This document shows positions 9,288 to 20,032 of a DNA stretch of 64,000 nucleotides, in pieces. The stretch is from Corynebacterium mastitidis DSM 44356 (GTDB lineage: Bacteria > Actinomycetota > Actinomycetes > Mycobacteriales > Mycobacteriaceae): NCBI RefSeq assembly GCF_000375365.1, contig NZ_AQXB01000001.1, positions 1 through 64,000 of the forward strand, given 5' to 3'. The position numbers were made by a program, and so were the translations under genes. Position 1 is the first letter of the stretch. Every line of letters begins with the position of its first letter. The notes under the pieces are model-generated. The model saw nothing but the letters and a program-made list of their open reading frames with translations, was not told the origin of the DNA and did not search any database.

Positions 9288-10076
9288 TTACGCCTTCTGC
9301 TGCTTCTGCTGCTCGGCCCGCTGCTGCATGGCCTGATTCACCTGGTCCACGAGCTGCTTGGGCAGGGCCACCGGCAGGGAGTTACCGGCCAGGATGGGCT
9401 GCTCGCCGCGGTACACGAAGGTCCGGGCGGCCAGCTCGCGGCCGAGGGTGGCGAGGTCCTCCTCCACCTCCAGCGGACCGGCGAGGGTAAAGCGCAGCAT
9501 CCAGCGCGGGCCGTCCACGCCGATGAGGCGGATCACGCCCGCCGAGCCCCGGGTGACCACCTCGCGGCCCCAGGGGCCGTCCTCCACCTCGGGATCGAGG
9601 CCGTCGCCGCGCATCTGATCCACGATCTCCGTGACGGCCTGCCGCCACTGGCTCCCGGAGCGCGGGGCGGCGAAGGCCACCGGGGTGATCCGGCCGTAGC
9701 GGGTGACCACGTGGAGCATGCGGGGCCCCTGCTCGCCCATCTCCACCTGCACCTGAGACTCGCTGGGCAGGGGCAGCTTCAGGGAGCCGAGGTTAAGGAT
9801 TCCGCCGGCGAAGTCGGAGAAGTCGAAGTCCTCGATGTTCACGGAGTCCCCGTCGAAGGGGCCCGTGTCCCCGTTGATGGCGTCGTGCCGGACCCCCACG
9901 GAGGAAAAGCCCTCGCCGCGAGTCTCCGCCGCGCCCTGCGCTCCGGTCGGCTCCGGGGTAGACGCCGGGACGTGCTCCACCTCGGGACCGTTCGAAGGGG
10001 CCGCGGTGGCGGGCGCGGGCTGCCCTGCCTGCTCTTTTTCTTCCTTATCCTTCTTGCCAAACGGCCACAGCGCCAT
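9288..10076 (-). CDS. DUF3710 family protein
   Basis: A 262-residue soluble protein starting at ATG 10076 (MALWPFGKKDKEEKE, the usual DUF3710 N-terminus). Residues 15-60 are a Pro/Ala-rich disordered stretch. The conserved domain follows (DFSDFAGGILNLGSLKLPLP, then VIRLIGVDGPRWMLRF). It ends in a Gln/Lys-rich tail (QQRAEQQKQQKA). Function is unknown. Part of the dut-side minus-strand operon. Confidence 0.86.
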   Translation of the reverse strand: MALWPFGKKDKEEKEQAGQPAPATAAPSNGPEVEHVPASTPEPTGAQGAAETRGEGFSSVGVRHDAINGDTGPFDGDSVNIEDFDFSDFAGGILNLGSLKLPLPSESQVQVEMGEQGPRMLHVVTRYGRITPVAFAAPRSGSQWRQAVTEIVDQMRGDGLDPEVEDGPWGREVVTRGSAGVIRLIGVDGPRWMLRFTLAGPLEVEEDLATLGRELAARTFVYRGEQPILAGNSLPVALPKQLVDQVNQAMQQRAEQQKQQKA

Positions 10077-10247
10077 GCGTGGGTCACGTCCTTTCCTGTG
10101 CGGTGATGTGTTGCGAGGGGTCAACGATTTTCTTCAACGCCCCAGGATACCGATAAGAATGTCCCGGGCCGTCACCGGGAGCCACGGGGGTATCTTCAGC
10201 GGGTGCGCCCCGGCGATCCCGCGGGCCGCCGCTCACGCCCCGCTGCC

Positions 10248-10694
10248 CTACTCCAGGCCGGTAGAGCCGTAGCCGCCGTCCCCCCGGTCGGTGTCATCGA
10301 GGCTGTCTACCTCGCAAAACTCCGGCAGCTCCACCCGCTGCACCACGAGCTGCGCGATCCTCATGCCGCGCTCGATGCGGATCGCCTCGCGCGGATCGAG
10401 GTTAATAAGGCACACCTTGATCTCCCCGCGATACGCGGCGTCCACCGTGCCCGGGGTGTTCACGATGCTCAGGCCCTGACGGGCGGCGAGCCCCGAGCGG
10501 GGATGAATCAGGCCCACGGTGCCAGCCGGCAGCGCGATGGCGATCCCGGTGCCCACCGTGACCCGCTCCCCGGGAGCGATCTCCACGGACTCCGCGGCGT
10601 AGAGGTCCGCCCCGGCGTCGGTGGGAAAGGCGCGGCGCGGCAAGGGAAGCCCCGGATCGAGGCGCTTGACTTTGATGGCGTCGATAGGATTCAC
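10248..10694 (-). CDS. dut: dUTP diphosphatase
   Basis: A 148-residue trimeric dUTPase hydrolysing dUTP to dUMP, keeping uracil out of DNA and feeding thymidylate synthesis. All five motifs are readable: [25 protein letters not shown], the RIAQLV region and the C-terminal [10 protein letters not shown] arm that closes on the substrate. Start GTG 10694 ([12 protein letters not shown]) gives the family length; the open frame beyond it is unrelated sequence. Divergent from the DUF3093 gene with about 94 bp between the starts. Confidence 0.96.
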   Translation of the reverse strand: MNPIDAIKVKRLDPGLPLPRRAFPTDAGADLYAAESVEIAPGERVTVGTGIAIALPAGTVGLIHPRSGLAARQGLSIVNTPGTVDAAYRGEIKVCLINLDPREAIRIERGMRIAQLVVQRVELPEFCEVDSLDDTDRGDGGYGSTGLE

Positions 10695-10788
10695 ACGCAC
10701 CAGCCTACGACCCACCCCCGAGCGGCGGTGCCGAGGGTTACGCATCGCCGCACGGGTTCCACCGCGCGGTGACGTAGGATTGAAAGCC

Positions 10789-11286
10789 GTGACTGACTCC
10801 GCTTCTTCCGCGCGCACTGTTCTCTATCGGGAACGCCAATGGGTGCCCCTGTACTGGTGGCTCCTCGCGTTCGGCCTGGTGGCCCTGCTCACCGCCCAGT
10901 TGGCGCACAACCGCTCCACGGTGTGGCTCGTCGCCCCCGCGATCGTCCTGTCCCTCCTGGCCGCGTGGTTCCTGGTGTGGCTCTCCTCCACCGTGATCCA
11001 GGTGGAGCGCGATTCCCAGGGGGTGCGGTGGCTGCTCGCGGGCGGGGCGATCCTCCCCGAGCACGCGGTGCAGCGCAGCCTGGCGGTGCCCGCCACCGCC
11101 AAGCGCAACGCCATGGGGCACCAGCTCGACCCGGCGGCCTTCGTGGTCTCCCACGGGTGGGTGCCCGAGATGGTCATGATCGTGCTGGACGACCCGGAGG
11201 ACCCCACCCCCTACTGGCTGGTGGGCTCGAAGAACCCCGAGGCGCTGCTGGACGCCTTCCTGCCGGATGACCGCACCGCGCGCTAA
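10789..11286 (+). CDS. DUF3093 membrane protein
   Basis: A 165-residue protein with two membrane helices near residues 20-63 ([17 protein letters not shown] and a second). A soluble domain with [18 protein letters not shown] and [18 protein letters not shown] follows, typical of DUF3093, which is found beside dut in many actinobacteria. Start GTG 10789 ([10 protein letters not shown]). Function is unknown. Its 3' end overlaps the next gene by 20 bases. Confidence 0.84.
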   Translation: MTDSASSARTVLYRERQWVPLYWWLLAFGLVALLTAQLAHNRSTVWLVAPAIVLSLLAAWFLVWLSSTVIQVERDSQGVRWLLAGGAILPEHAVQRSLAVPATAKRNAMGHQLDPAAFVVSHGWVPEMVMIVLDDPEDPTPYWLVGSKNPEALLDAFLPDDRTAR

Positions 11287-11968
11287 CCGCACCGGTGGTT
11301 CCAACGACGCCGCCGCTGCCGACAAAAGCCCCGGCGGCGATAGCAACGCCGACGCCGCCGTGTCCGCGTACTCCCGCCGCGCGGGCGAGTACGCCGCCGC
11401 CCTGGGGCACCACGGGGCCACCGCCGCGCCGGATCGCGCCTTCCTGCGCCGCTGGTGCTCCACCGTGGATGGCCCCCTCATAGACCTGGGCTGCGGGCCC
11501 GGGCACTGGACGGCTCTTCTCCACGATCTCCGCTCACGCGCCACGGGCGGGCACAACAAGGCCTCGGAGGTCTTCGGCCTGGGCCCCGTGCCGGAGTTCG
11601 TCGCGCACGCCCGCGCCGCCTACCCGGGGATACGCTACGAGGTCGGAGACGACGCCCACCTGCCGCGCGGCTGCGGCGGCGTCCTGGCCTGGTATAGCCT
11701 CATCCACCTCCCGCCGCCCCGCCTGGGGCTCGCCCTCGCGCGCATCGCGCGGGCGCTCCGGCCCGGCGGCTCCGTAGCGATGGGGTTCTTCGAGGCCCCG
11801 AGCCTCTCCCCCTTCGATCACACCATCGCCGTGGCCTGGCGCTGGCCGCTCGGGGCGATGAGCGAGGCCCTCGCGGCGGCGGGGCTGCGGGTAGAATACG
11901 CGGAGACCCGCCGGGATACCGGGAGCCGACCCCACGCCGCGCTCGTGGCGCGCAGGCCCCCGGGCTAG
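11267..11968 (+). CDS. class I SAM-dependent methyltransferase
   Basis: A 233-residue protein. The first 45 residues are low-complexity; a methyltransferase domain follows with the SAM-binding motif LIDLGCGPGHWTALL (about 71-85) and SLIHLPPPRLGLALARIARALRPGGSVAMGFF. The substrate is unknown; the type resembles small-molecule or lipid methyltransferases. It starts within the end of the DUF3093 gene (20-base overlap), so it is co-translated with it. Another start inside the low-complexity part is possible. Confidence 0.8.
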   Translation: MTAPRANRTGGSNDAAAADKSPGGDSNADAAVSAYSRRAGEYAAALGHHGATAAPDRAFLRRWCSTVDGPLIDLGCGPGHWTALLHDLRSRATGGHNKASEVFGLGPVPEFVAHARAAYPGIRYEVGDDAHLPRGCGGVLAWYSLIHLPPPRLGLALARIARALRPGGSVAMGFFEAPSLSPFDHTIAVAWRWPLGAMSEALAAAGLRVEYAETRRDTGSRPHAALVARRPPG

Positions 11969-12016
11969 ACCGGGCCACGGGGGCCCGGCGGGAAACCCCG
12001 CAGAAGGGAGGAAACC

Positions 12017-12379
12017 ATGCACGCCTTTACCCAGCTCTCCACGCTGATCGGCGTGGTCGCGATGTGCGTGGTCATCCGGCTAATGTGCGGGGCGATCCGC
12101 AGGGGCTCGCTGCCCCGTCAGAGCCTAGTCGGCCTGCGCACCAACGAGACCATGCGCTCCGATCGCGCGTGGGACGCCGGGCACCGCGCGGCGCTGCCCG
12201 CGCTCATGGCCTGCGTCTACCTGGGCTACGCGGCGGTGGCGCTCGCGGTCGCCGCGTATCTGCTCTTCCCCGAGTCCCCGGCTCCCCTCATCCTCTCCCT
12301 CGGCGGGCTGCTCGCCCAGGGCGGAGCGGTGGTCTACGCCAAGGGACCGGCCGATCGGGCGGCCCGCAGCGTTACGTAG
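12017..12379 (+). CDS. SdpI/YhfL-family small membrane protein
   Basis: A 120-residue protein with three predicted helices and the cytosolic motif SLVGLRTNETMRSDRAWDAGHRAALP, which matches the SdpI family signature (G-R-T..T..S...W...H). SdpI confers immunity to the SDP toxin in Bacillus, but most actinobacterial members have no known role. GAAGGGAGG precedes the ATG at good distance. It lies alone between a methyltransferase and a convergent DUF4193 gene. Confidence 0.8.
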   Translation: MHAFTQLSTLIGVVAMCVVIRLMCGAIRRGSLPRQSLVGLRTNETMRSDRAWDAGHRAALPALMACVYLGYAAVALAVAAYLLFPESPAPLILSLGGLLAQGGAVVYAKGPADRAARSVT

Positions 12380-12427
12380 CCCCCCGACCGGGCCCACGGC
12401 CCGGCCCCTCCCCCGTGAAAGCCCCCG

Positions 12428-12721
12428 CTAGGCGCAGTCCTGGCAGATCACGGAGCCGTCGTCCTCCACGTGGGAGATGCGGTTCTTGCGCTGCACCAGG
12501 AAGCAACTGGAGCAGGTGAACTCGTCGGACTGCCGAGGCACCACCGTCACGTTGAGTTCCTCGCCGCTGAGGTCCATGGTGGGCGGCTCGAAGGAGTCCA
12601 CGATCTCCCCGTCCTCGTTCATGGAGGAGTTCTCCGCCTCCGCGGCCTTGATCCCCTCGAGAGAATCGGTCTCGAGGTCGTCCTCGGCCCTGCGTCGCGG
12701 GGCGTCATAATCGGTAGCCAT
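12428..12721 (-). CDS. DUF4193 family zinc-ribbon-like protein
   Basis: A 97-residue acidic protein starting MATDYDAPRRRAEDD (ATG 12721). The C-terminal half holds two Cys pairs, CSSC and CQDC, about 24 residues apart, likely a zinc ribbon. The N-terminal half is acidic and probably disordered. The family is actinobacterial and highly expressed in mycobacteria, with unknown function. A strong promoter lies upstream. The leader can form a hairpin (CCAACCGC...GGTTGG). Confidence 0.88.
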   Translation of the reverse strand: MATDYDAPRRRAEDDLETDSLEGIKAAEAENSSMNEDGEIVDSFEPPTMDLSGEELNVTVVPRQSDEFTCSSCFLVQRKNRISHVEDDGSVICQDCA

Positions 12722-12792
12722 GCGGTTCACCTCTGGCGTCGTCGTTGTGCCACGCCAACCCCGTGCGGTTGGCAATGTGTTCTTGGACGCGC

Positions 12793-12821
12793 ATATTAAA
12801 CCACTCGCGCAGCCCTGTCAT
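12793..12821 (-). promoter_or_regulatory. sigma-A promoter of the DUF4193 gene
   Basis: On the minus strand ATGACA (12821-12816) is separated by exactly 17 nt from TAATAT (12798-12793), a near-ideal -35/-10 pair. Transcription would start near 12786, leaving a leader of about 65 nt. A 10-bp palindrome, CCTGTACAGG, lies just upstream. Confidence 0.65.
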
Positions 12822-12869
12822 ATCACCTGTACAGGCCGGTTTTCCCGGGCTCGGGCGGCGCCCTGAGGA

Positions 12870-13727
12870 CTAGGCATGAAGGGACGTTCCCGCCCCTGCC
12901 TTATCCAGCAGCCGCGCCAGCTCCTCCGCCACGCCCGGGGTGGCGGCCAGGGTGCGGCGGCCCTCCTCCCCCGGCACCGAGAGCGCCGGGGCCTCCACCA
13001 CCGCCCCGGCCTCCCGGGCGATCACCATGCCCGCCGCGTAGTCCCAGCAGTGGATGCCGTGCTCGTAGTAGGCGTCCACCCGACCCTGCGCCACTGCGCA
13101 TAAGTCTAGGGCGGCGGAGCCCTGGCGCCGGATGTCGCGCACCTCGGGCAGCAGGCGCCCCAGCACACCGGCCTGCCGCGCGCGCCGCTCGGCCCGGTAG
13201 GAAAAGCCGGTGGCCACCAGCGCCCGATCAAGGCTGCTTGCCCCGGAGACGCGCAGCGGCTCGCCCGCCCCGGGCTCCCCGACGGCACGCACCCAGGCCC
13301 CGCAGCCGCGCGCGGCGTAATACAGGGAGCCGTCGGCCACGTTGATCACCGCGCCCGCCACCACCTCGCCGTCGATGGCCGCCGCCAGGGACACCGCGTA
13401 GTGCGGCAGCCCGTAGAGGAAGTTCACGGTGCCGTCAATGGGGTCGATGATCCAGGAGACGCCCGTGGTGGAGCGCTCCTGGGAGCCCTCCTCCGCGATG
13501 ATGCCGTCGCCGGGGCGTCGGCGGCGGATCTCCGCCACGAGCATCTCCTCCGCCATCGTGTCCACCACGGTCACGGGGTCCACCGGGGAGGACTTGGTCA
13601 GGGCGTAGGCGCGCACGTCGCCCAGCTCCGCCCTCTTGGCGGCGATCGCGCGCGCGGCCCGCTCCACCCATTCCTGGGCGAGGCGGCACAGCGTCATTGG
13701 TTCGTGGTGATCCGTCATGATCCCCAT
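12870..13727 (-). CDS. suhB: inositol-1-monophosphatase family protein
   Basis: A protein of about 285 residues of the Mg-dependent, Li-sensitive phosphatase superfamily. Metal-site motifs are present: EEGSQE (motif A), [22 protein letters not shown] (DPIDGT core) and WDYAAG near the C-terminus. It would dephosphorylate inositol 1-phosphate for phosphatidylinositol and mycothiol, or a similar sugar phosphate. ATG 13727 is chosen because a -10-like TACAAA lies about 10 nt before it, suggesting a leaderless message; ATG 13718, preceded by GGGG, is the alternative. Divergent from ppgK, as in C. glutamicum. Confidence 0.92.
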   Translation of the reverse strand: MGIMTDHHEPMTLCRLAQEWVERAARAIAAKRAELGDVRAYALTKSSPVDPVTVVDTMAEEMLVAEIRRRRPGDGIIAEEGSQERSTTGVSWIIDPIDGTVNFLYGLPHYAVSLAAAIDGEVVAGAVINVADGSLYYAARGCGAWVRAVGEPGAGEPLRVSGASSLDRALVATGFSYRAERRARQAGVLGRLLPEVRDIRRQGSAALDLCAVAQGRVDAYYEHGIHCWDYAAGMVIAREAGAVVEAPALSVPGEEGRRTLAATPGVAEELARLLDKAGAGTSLHA

Positions 13728-13737
13728 TGTGCCGATT

Positions 13738-13756
13738 TTTGTACACTCTGAGGCTA
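13738..13756. promoter_or_regulatory. overlapping divergent -10 elements for suhB and ppgK
   Basis: The suhB and ppgK start codons are only 28 bp apart. TACACT (13742-13747, plus) and TACAAA (13743-13738, minus) share a central TGTACA palindrome and lie 8-10 nt before ATG 13756 and ATG 13727. Both messages would therefore be leaderless, and the two promoters should compete. Confidence 0.55.
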
Positions 13757-14508
13757 TGAGCAGCATCGGATTTGGCATAGACGTGGGCGGCTCCGGCGTC
13801 AAGGGCGCCCGCGTGGACCTGGGAAGCGGCGAGTTCGCCTCCGAGCGGATCAAGATTCTCACCCCCCGGCCCGCCACGCTGGAGGCCGTGGCCGCCGTGG
13901 TGGCGCAGATCGTGGAGCAGGCCGAGTGGGAGGGCCCCGTGGGCGTCACCGTGCCCGGCGTGGTGCGCAATCACGTGGTGGAAAGCGCCGCGAACATCGA
14001 CGCCTCCTGGGTGGGCACCGACGCCCGCGCCCTGTTCTCCTCGCACCTGGGCGGGCGCGAGGTCGCGGTGCTCAACGACGCCGACGCCGCCGGGCTCGCC
14101 GAGGTCACCTACGGTATCCCGGAGGCCTCCCGGGGGCCGGTTATCTTTCTCACCCTCGGCACCGGCATCGGCTCCGCCCTGCTGATCGACGGCCGCCTCT
14201 ACCCCAACAGCGAGCTGGGCCACCTGGAGGTGGGGGGCAAGGAGGCCGAGCGCCGCGCCTCCTCCGCCGTCAAGGAGCGCAAGGACCTGAGCTATAAGCA
14301 GTGGGCCAAGCGCGTGGATAAGGTGCTGCACGCCTACGAGGAGCTGTTCTCCCCGGAGCTGTTCATCGTGGGCGGCGGCATCTCGCGCAAGTCGGACAAG
14401 TGGGTGCCGCTGCTGACCTGCCGCACGAGGGTGCTTCCGGCCCGCCTGCTCAACACGGCGGGTATTGTGGGAGCGGCTATGGCCGCGCGGCGGGGCTCCA
14501 CCCGTTAG
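13756..14508 (+). CDS. ppgK: polyphosphate glucokinase
   Basis: A 250-residue ROK-type kinase using polyphosphate (and ATP) to phosphorylate glucose. The phosphate-binding loop [14 protein letters not shown] begins at residue 8, and [15 protein letters not shown] and [14 protein letters not shown] are the substrate and adenosine motifs of actinobacterial PpgK. It provides PTS-independent glucose phosphorylation. Start ATG 13756 follows the shared promoter with no Shine-Dalgarno. Position before sigA is as in C. glutamicum. Confidence 0.94.
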   Translation: MSSIGFGIDVGGSGVKGARVDLGSGEFASERIKILTPRPATLEAVAAVVAQIVEQAEWEGPVGVTVPGVVRNHVVESAANIDASWVGTDARALFSSHLGGREVAVLNDADAAGLAEVTYGIPEASRGPVIFLTLGTGIGSALLIDGRLYPNSELGHLEVGGKEAERRASSAVKERKDLSYKQWAKRVDKVLHAYEELFSPELFIVGGGISRKSDKWVPLLTCRTRVLPARLLNTAGIVGAAMAARRGSTR

Positions 14509-14675
14509 CGCATTACCTGCTACACTGGGCGATCGTCTATTGTGGCCCGATCCCTAGCGGCCACGCAAACCCGCCCAGCGGCAGCGCCCGGCTTCAGCCC
14601 GGGCCACTGCCCGTTGTCCAGCGGGTATCATCCTTGGATGTTTGAGGAAAGCATAAGCAAGTCGAAAGGGCGTAC

Positions 14676-16277
<1,602 letters not shown>

Positions 16278-16292
16278 TACCCGCGCGCACAG

Positions 16293-16351
16293 AGCCGCAA
16301 AGGGCGGGGCCGGTCGCCCCCGAGAGGGAACCGGCCCCGCCCTTTGCGGCT
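16293..16351. terminator. bidirectional terminator after sigA
   Basis: A perfect 22-bp inverted repeat: AGCCGCAAAGGGCGGGGCCGGT at 16293-16314 pairs with ACCGGCCCCGCCCTTTGCGGCT at 16330-16351 around a 15-nt loop. It lies between the convergent sigA and DUF4190-type genes. No T-run follows; the stem alone is very stable. Confidence 0.85.
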
Positions 16352-16368
16352 ATCGTGTGGGGTGATCC

Positions 16369-16890
16369 CTAGGCGGCAAAGGCGGTCTCGAGGACCTCCT
16401 GCACGCACTGGTCCAGCTCGCTGGAACCCTCGGGGTGCTGGTTGGCGCAGTCCATCACGTCGTTGGCGATGGGCGCCATGAACGCCACGAGCGCGATGGT
16501 CATCGCCACGCTGAGTACGAAGGACACGGCGGAGAGCACCAGGCCCGCCACGGACATCCCCATCCGGCGCCCCTGGGTGGTGTTCTTCTTGGCGCTGCGC
16601 ACGGCCATGATGCCCAGGACGATACCCACCAGCCCCACCAGGAGGGGAAGAACAATGGTGAGCAGCAGCACCGCCGAGGCGATACCCAGGCCCAGCGCCC
16701 AGGCGGCCAGCTTGTTCTTCTCCTCGGCGGCCACCGTCCAGCCCTCGTCGGTCTCCTCGGCGGCCTGGAGCGCGGCGTCGGCCTCGGGATCGGTGCTCAT
16801 GGGCACCGAGAGCAGGGCGGGCTCGTTGTTGTCCGCGCCCTCGGAGGAATTAGTGGGTTTCTTACCGTAGGGGTTGTCCGGGGAGGTCAT
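16369..16890 (-). CDS. DUF4190-domain membrane protein
   Basis: A 173-residue protein. About 60 polar N-terminal residues (MTSPDNPYGKKPTNSSEG) are followed by two adjacent helix pairs, AAWALGLGIASAVLLLTIVLPLLVGLVGIVLGIMAV and MGMSVAGLVLSAVSFVLSVAMTIALVAF, the DUF4190 arrangement. The C-terminal tail has two Cys residues (DCANQHPEGSSELDQC) likely to form a disulfide outside. Function is unknown; members often sit in envelope or secretion contexts. Confidence 0.8.
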   Translation of the reverse strand: MTSPDNPYGKKPTNSSEGADNNEPALLSVPMSTDPEADAALQAAEETDEGWTVAAEEKNKLAAWALGLGIASAVLLLTIVLPLLVGLVGIVLGIMAVRSAKKNTTQGRRMGMSVAGLVLSAVSFVLSVAMTIALVAFMAPIANDVMDCANQHPEGSSELDQCVQEVLETAFAA

Positions 16891-16935
16891 CGCTCTTTAT
16901 CCCTTTCACGCGATCGGCTTTTTAACACCAAAACC

Positions 16936-18180
16936 TTAACATTTTCCGGACGCTTCTTCGCCCCTTTCTTGTCGCTGCGGAGCCCACTGCTCCCGCAGGC
17001 CCTCCTTCCCGTAGCTCAGCCGCCGGTGCGCGCGCTCCAGGGGGCCGGGGCGGCCCAGGCGCTCCAGCACCACGGCGGCCAGGAGGGTGAGCGCCCACAC
17101 CCCGCAGGCGATGAGGGACTTCCCGGCCGCGCCCATCCCCTCGGCCAGGTTGAGGGTAAAGGGCAGGATCACCACGAAGAAGATCAGGGACTGCCCCACG
17201 TAGCCGGACATGGAGCGCTTGCCCAGGGCCACCAGGGCGCCCACCACGGGGTTCAGGGATCCCTCGGCCTCCAGGCGGCGCTGCGCGGGCTGCGCCGCCA
17301 GCGCGATGAGGGCCACCAGGCCGGGGCCGGTGACGTACCCGGCGGCCTGGTTCAGGGCGTACAGCGGCGTGGCCCAGGACCCCGGCAGCACGCCGATCGT
17401 CGCCAGGCCCCAGGGCAGGCCCACGAGCAGGATGAAGGCCACGGCCACCCCGGCCCAAACGCGCAGCCCCCGGCGGTGCGCGGGGACGTCGTGCAGCACG
17501 AGCATCCGGGCCATGAGCAGGCCCACCAGCATCGGGGGCAGCAACTGCAGCAGCAGGAGGGGCGAGCCGATCAGGTAGGTGAGAATAGCCATCCCGCCCA
17601 TGCCCAGGTAGTCCAGGTAGCTGTCGAAGATATAAACGGACATGCCCCGGCCGATGAGGCTCAACGGGAAGGACAGCAGCGCCCCCGCGCCCCAGAGCAC
17701 CCCGGCGATCCACATGAGCTTCTTATTGTCGAGCCCGATGAGGAGGGTGAGCACGAGGCCGCACAGGCCGTAGGAGAGCATGATGTCCCCGTAGAAGAGG
17801 AAGAGCGCGTGGATCACGCCAAAGCCCGCGAGCCACCCATAGCGGCGCGCCAGCACCTTTTGCGCCTCGGCGCGCGGGTAGCCGCGCCGCAGCAGGCTCA
17901 GCGAGATCATGCCCACGCCAAAGCCCAGCAGGGTGCTAAACATCGGCAGCCCGCGCACGTGCACGAACATGGTTCCCAGCACCACCGCGACCTTGTCCGC
18001 CACGGAGCCGTCCCGTATCCCGCCGAGGCTCTCGGCGGACATGCCCTCGACCCCGGGCGCCCAGGCGGTGCCCACGTTGGCCAGGGCGATGGAAAGAAGC
18101 ATGAGGCCCCGGGCGAGGTCCGGGGCGAGGAATCTGGTGCGCACGGCGCGCAGCGGTTGGCGTTCCACGGGCGTGGTCAT
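16936..18180 (-). CDS. DUF418 family membrane protein
   Basis: A 414-residue polytopic membrane protein. The N-terminal RFLAPDLARGLMLLSIALAN and the C-terminal LVALGKRSMSGYVGQSLIF segments are the hallmarks of DUF418 (YeiB-like), a relative of membrane acyltransferase-3-like proteins. The role is unknown. GAAAGGG precedes the ATG closely. The 130-bp region upstream (18181-18310) is unusually AT-rich for this genome; on the minus strand it contains TTGACG and TACGTATTTAAATAT as possible promoter parts. Confidence 0.84.
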   Translation of the reverse strand: MTTPVERQPLRAVRTRFLAPDLARGLMLLSIALANVGTAWAPGVEGMSAESLGGIRDGSVADKVAVVLGTMFVHVRGLPMFSTLLGFGVGMISLSLLRRGYPRAEAQKVLARRYGWLAGFGVIHALFLFYGDIMLSYGLCGLVLTLLIGLDNKKLMWIAGVLWGAGALLSFPLSLIGRGMSVYIFDSYLDYLGMGGMAILTYLIGSPLLLLQLLPPMLVGLLMARMLVLHDVPAHRRGLRVWAGVAVAFILLVGLPWGLATIGVLPGSWATPLYALNQAAGYVTGPGLVALIALAAQPAQRRLEAEGSLNPVVGALVALGKRSMSGYVGQSLIFFVVILPFTLNLAEGMGAAGKSLIACGVWALTLLAAVVLERLGRPGPLERAHRRLSYGKEGLREQWAPQRQERGEEASGKC

Positions 18181-18310
18181 ACATCCCTTTCGCGGTAATA
18201 TTCAAAGCGGCGATATTTAAATACGTAAAAGGTTGTGCTCCTTAAACGTCAATATAACCGCACCCAGGCCGCGTTCGCACAAGCTCGCATGAGCTCGCAC
18301 GGGATACCCG

Positions 18311-20032
18311 CTACCACTTGCGCAGATAGGCGATCCGATCGCGCAACTGCTCCGCCGAGCACATCGCCGTGGGCGGCCCCCCGCAGACCCGGCGCGCCTC
18401 GTTGTGGATGGAGCCGTGGGGCCTGCCGGTGCGGGCCGCCGTGATGGACACGATGGCGTTGAGCTCCTTGCGCAGGGTGGGCAGCTCCTCGCTGCTCACC
18501 CGGTGGCGCGCGGCCTGGGCGCCCGCCGAGGCCTGCGCCTTCTCCTGGCGCTCCTTCTCCCGCTCGGCCTCGGCGCTGCGGGCGTCCAACTGGTCCTTCT
18601 CGCGCTTGCGCAGCAACGCCCGCATCTGCTCGGCGTCGAGCAGCCCCGGCAGCCCCAGGTAATCCGCCTCCTCCTCGGATCCGGCCAGGGTGCCGGTGCC
18701 GTAGGTGGAGCCGTCGTAGATCAGGGAGTCGAGTTCCGCCTCCGCGCCCAGGGATTGGTAGCTGCGGTCTACGTCCGGCTCGTTCTTTTCCTTGTTGGCG
18801 TCCGCGAGGAGGTCGTCGTCCAGCCCGTCGGAGGGCCGATCCGGCTTGCCCAGCACGTGGTCGCGGGACTTTTCCAGCTTGGCGGCCAGGTCCAGCAGCA
18901 CGGGCACGGAGGGCAGGAACACCGAGGCGGTCTCCCCGGGGATGCGCGAGCGCACGAAGCGCCCGATGGCCTGGGCGAAGAACAGCGGCGTGGAGGCGGA
19001 GGTGGCGTACACCCCCACCGCCAGCCGGGGCACGTCCACGCCCTCGGAGACCATGCGCACGGCCACCATCCATTCGTCGGTGGAGGCGGAGAACTCCGCG
19101 ATGCGCTCGGAGGCCCCGGCCTCGTCGGAGAGCACCACCGTCACGGGGCTGGAGGAGATGCGCTCCAGGATCTTGGCGTAGGCGCGGGCGGTCTTGGTGT
19201 CGGAGGCGATGACCAGCCCCCCGGCGTCCGGCATGTTCTGGCGCAACTGCTTGAGGCGGGTGTGCGCGGCGGATAACACTGCGGGTATCCACTCCCCCTT
19301 GGGGTCGAGCGCGGTGCGCCAGGCCCGCGCGGTCTGCTCGGCGTTGAGCGGCTCGCCCAGGCGTGCGGCGTACTCCTCGCCCGCGCTGTCGCGCCACCGG
19401 GCCTCCCCGGAGTAGGCCAGGAACACCACGGGGCGCACCACGCCGTCGGCCAGCGCGTCCGAGTAGCCGTAGGTGTGGTCCGCCTGGCTGACCAGGTGCC
19501 CCTCCCCGTCCTCGGCGTAGCGCACGAAGGGGATGGCGGAGTCGTCCGAGCGGAAGGGCGTTCCGGTCAGGGCCAGGCGGTGCGTGGCGTCCGCGTAGGC
19601 CTCGCGGATGCCGTCGCCCCAGCTCTTGGCGTCACCGCCGTGGTGGATCTCGTCGAGGATCACCAGGGTGCGCCGCGCCGTGGACACGGAGTAGTGCTTG
19701 AAGGGGTGCAGGGCCACCTGGGCGTAGGTGACCACGATGCCGTCGTAGGCGGGGTTGACGGCGTCGGAGTTGCGGAAGTGGGGGTCCAGGGAGATCCCCA
19801 CGCGCGCCGCGGACAGCGACCACTGCACCTTGAGGTGCTCGGTGGGCACCACCACGATCACGCGGTCCACCGTGCGGTTGTCCAGCAGCTCCGTGGCCAC
19901 GCGGAGGGCAAAGGTGGTCTTGCCCGCCCCGGGGGTGGCCACCGCCAGGAAATCCTTGGGCTTGCGCACCAGGTAGGTGGTCAGCGCCTTGCGCTGCCAC
20001 TCGCGGAGCTGCCCCTTGACGCGTCCCGTCAC
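18311..20032 (-). CDS. superfamily II DEAD/DEAH-box helicase
   Basis: A 573-residue helicase with Q-like ELREWQRKAL, Walker A VATPGAGKTTFAL (about 32-44), Walker B LVILDEIHHGGD, motif III LTGTPFRSDD, and motifs V-VI VSEGVDVPRLAVGVY and QAIGRFVRSR. The C-terminus is charged and coiled-coil-like (REKDQLDARSAEAEREKERQEK). This fits the conserved actinobacterial helicase that sits next to DUF3039; probably a DNA or RNA remodeller of unknown target. GTG 20032 overlaps the DUF3039 stop (GTGA), so the pair is translationally coupled. Confidence 0.9.
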   Translation of the reverse strand: MTGRVKGQLREWQRKALTTYLVRKPKDFLAVATPGAGKTTFALRVATELLDNRTVDRVIVVVPTEHLKVQWSLSAARVGISLDPHFRNSDAVNPAYDGIVVTYAQVALHPFKHYSVSTARRTLVILDEIHHGGDAKSWGDGIREAYADATHRLALTGTPFRSDDSAIPFVRYAEDGEGHLVSQADHTYGYSDALADGVVRPVVFLAYSGEARWRDSAGEEYAARLGEPLNAEQTARAWRTALDPKGEWIPAVLSAAHTRLKQLRQNMPDAGGLVIASDTKTARAYAKILERISSSPVTVVLSDEAGASERIAEFSASTDEWMVAVRMVSEGVDVPRLAVGVYATSASTPLFFAQAIGRFVRSRIPGETASVFLPSVPVLLDLAAKLEKSRDHVLGKPDRPSDGLDDDLLADANKEKNEPDVDRSYQSLGAEAELDSLIYDGSTYGTGTLAGSEEEADYLGLPGLLDAEQMRALLRKREKDQLDARSAEAEREKERQEKAQASAGAQAARHRVSSEELPTLRKELNAIVSITAARTGRPHGSIHNEARRVCGGPPTAMCSAEQLRDRIAYLRKW

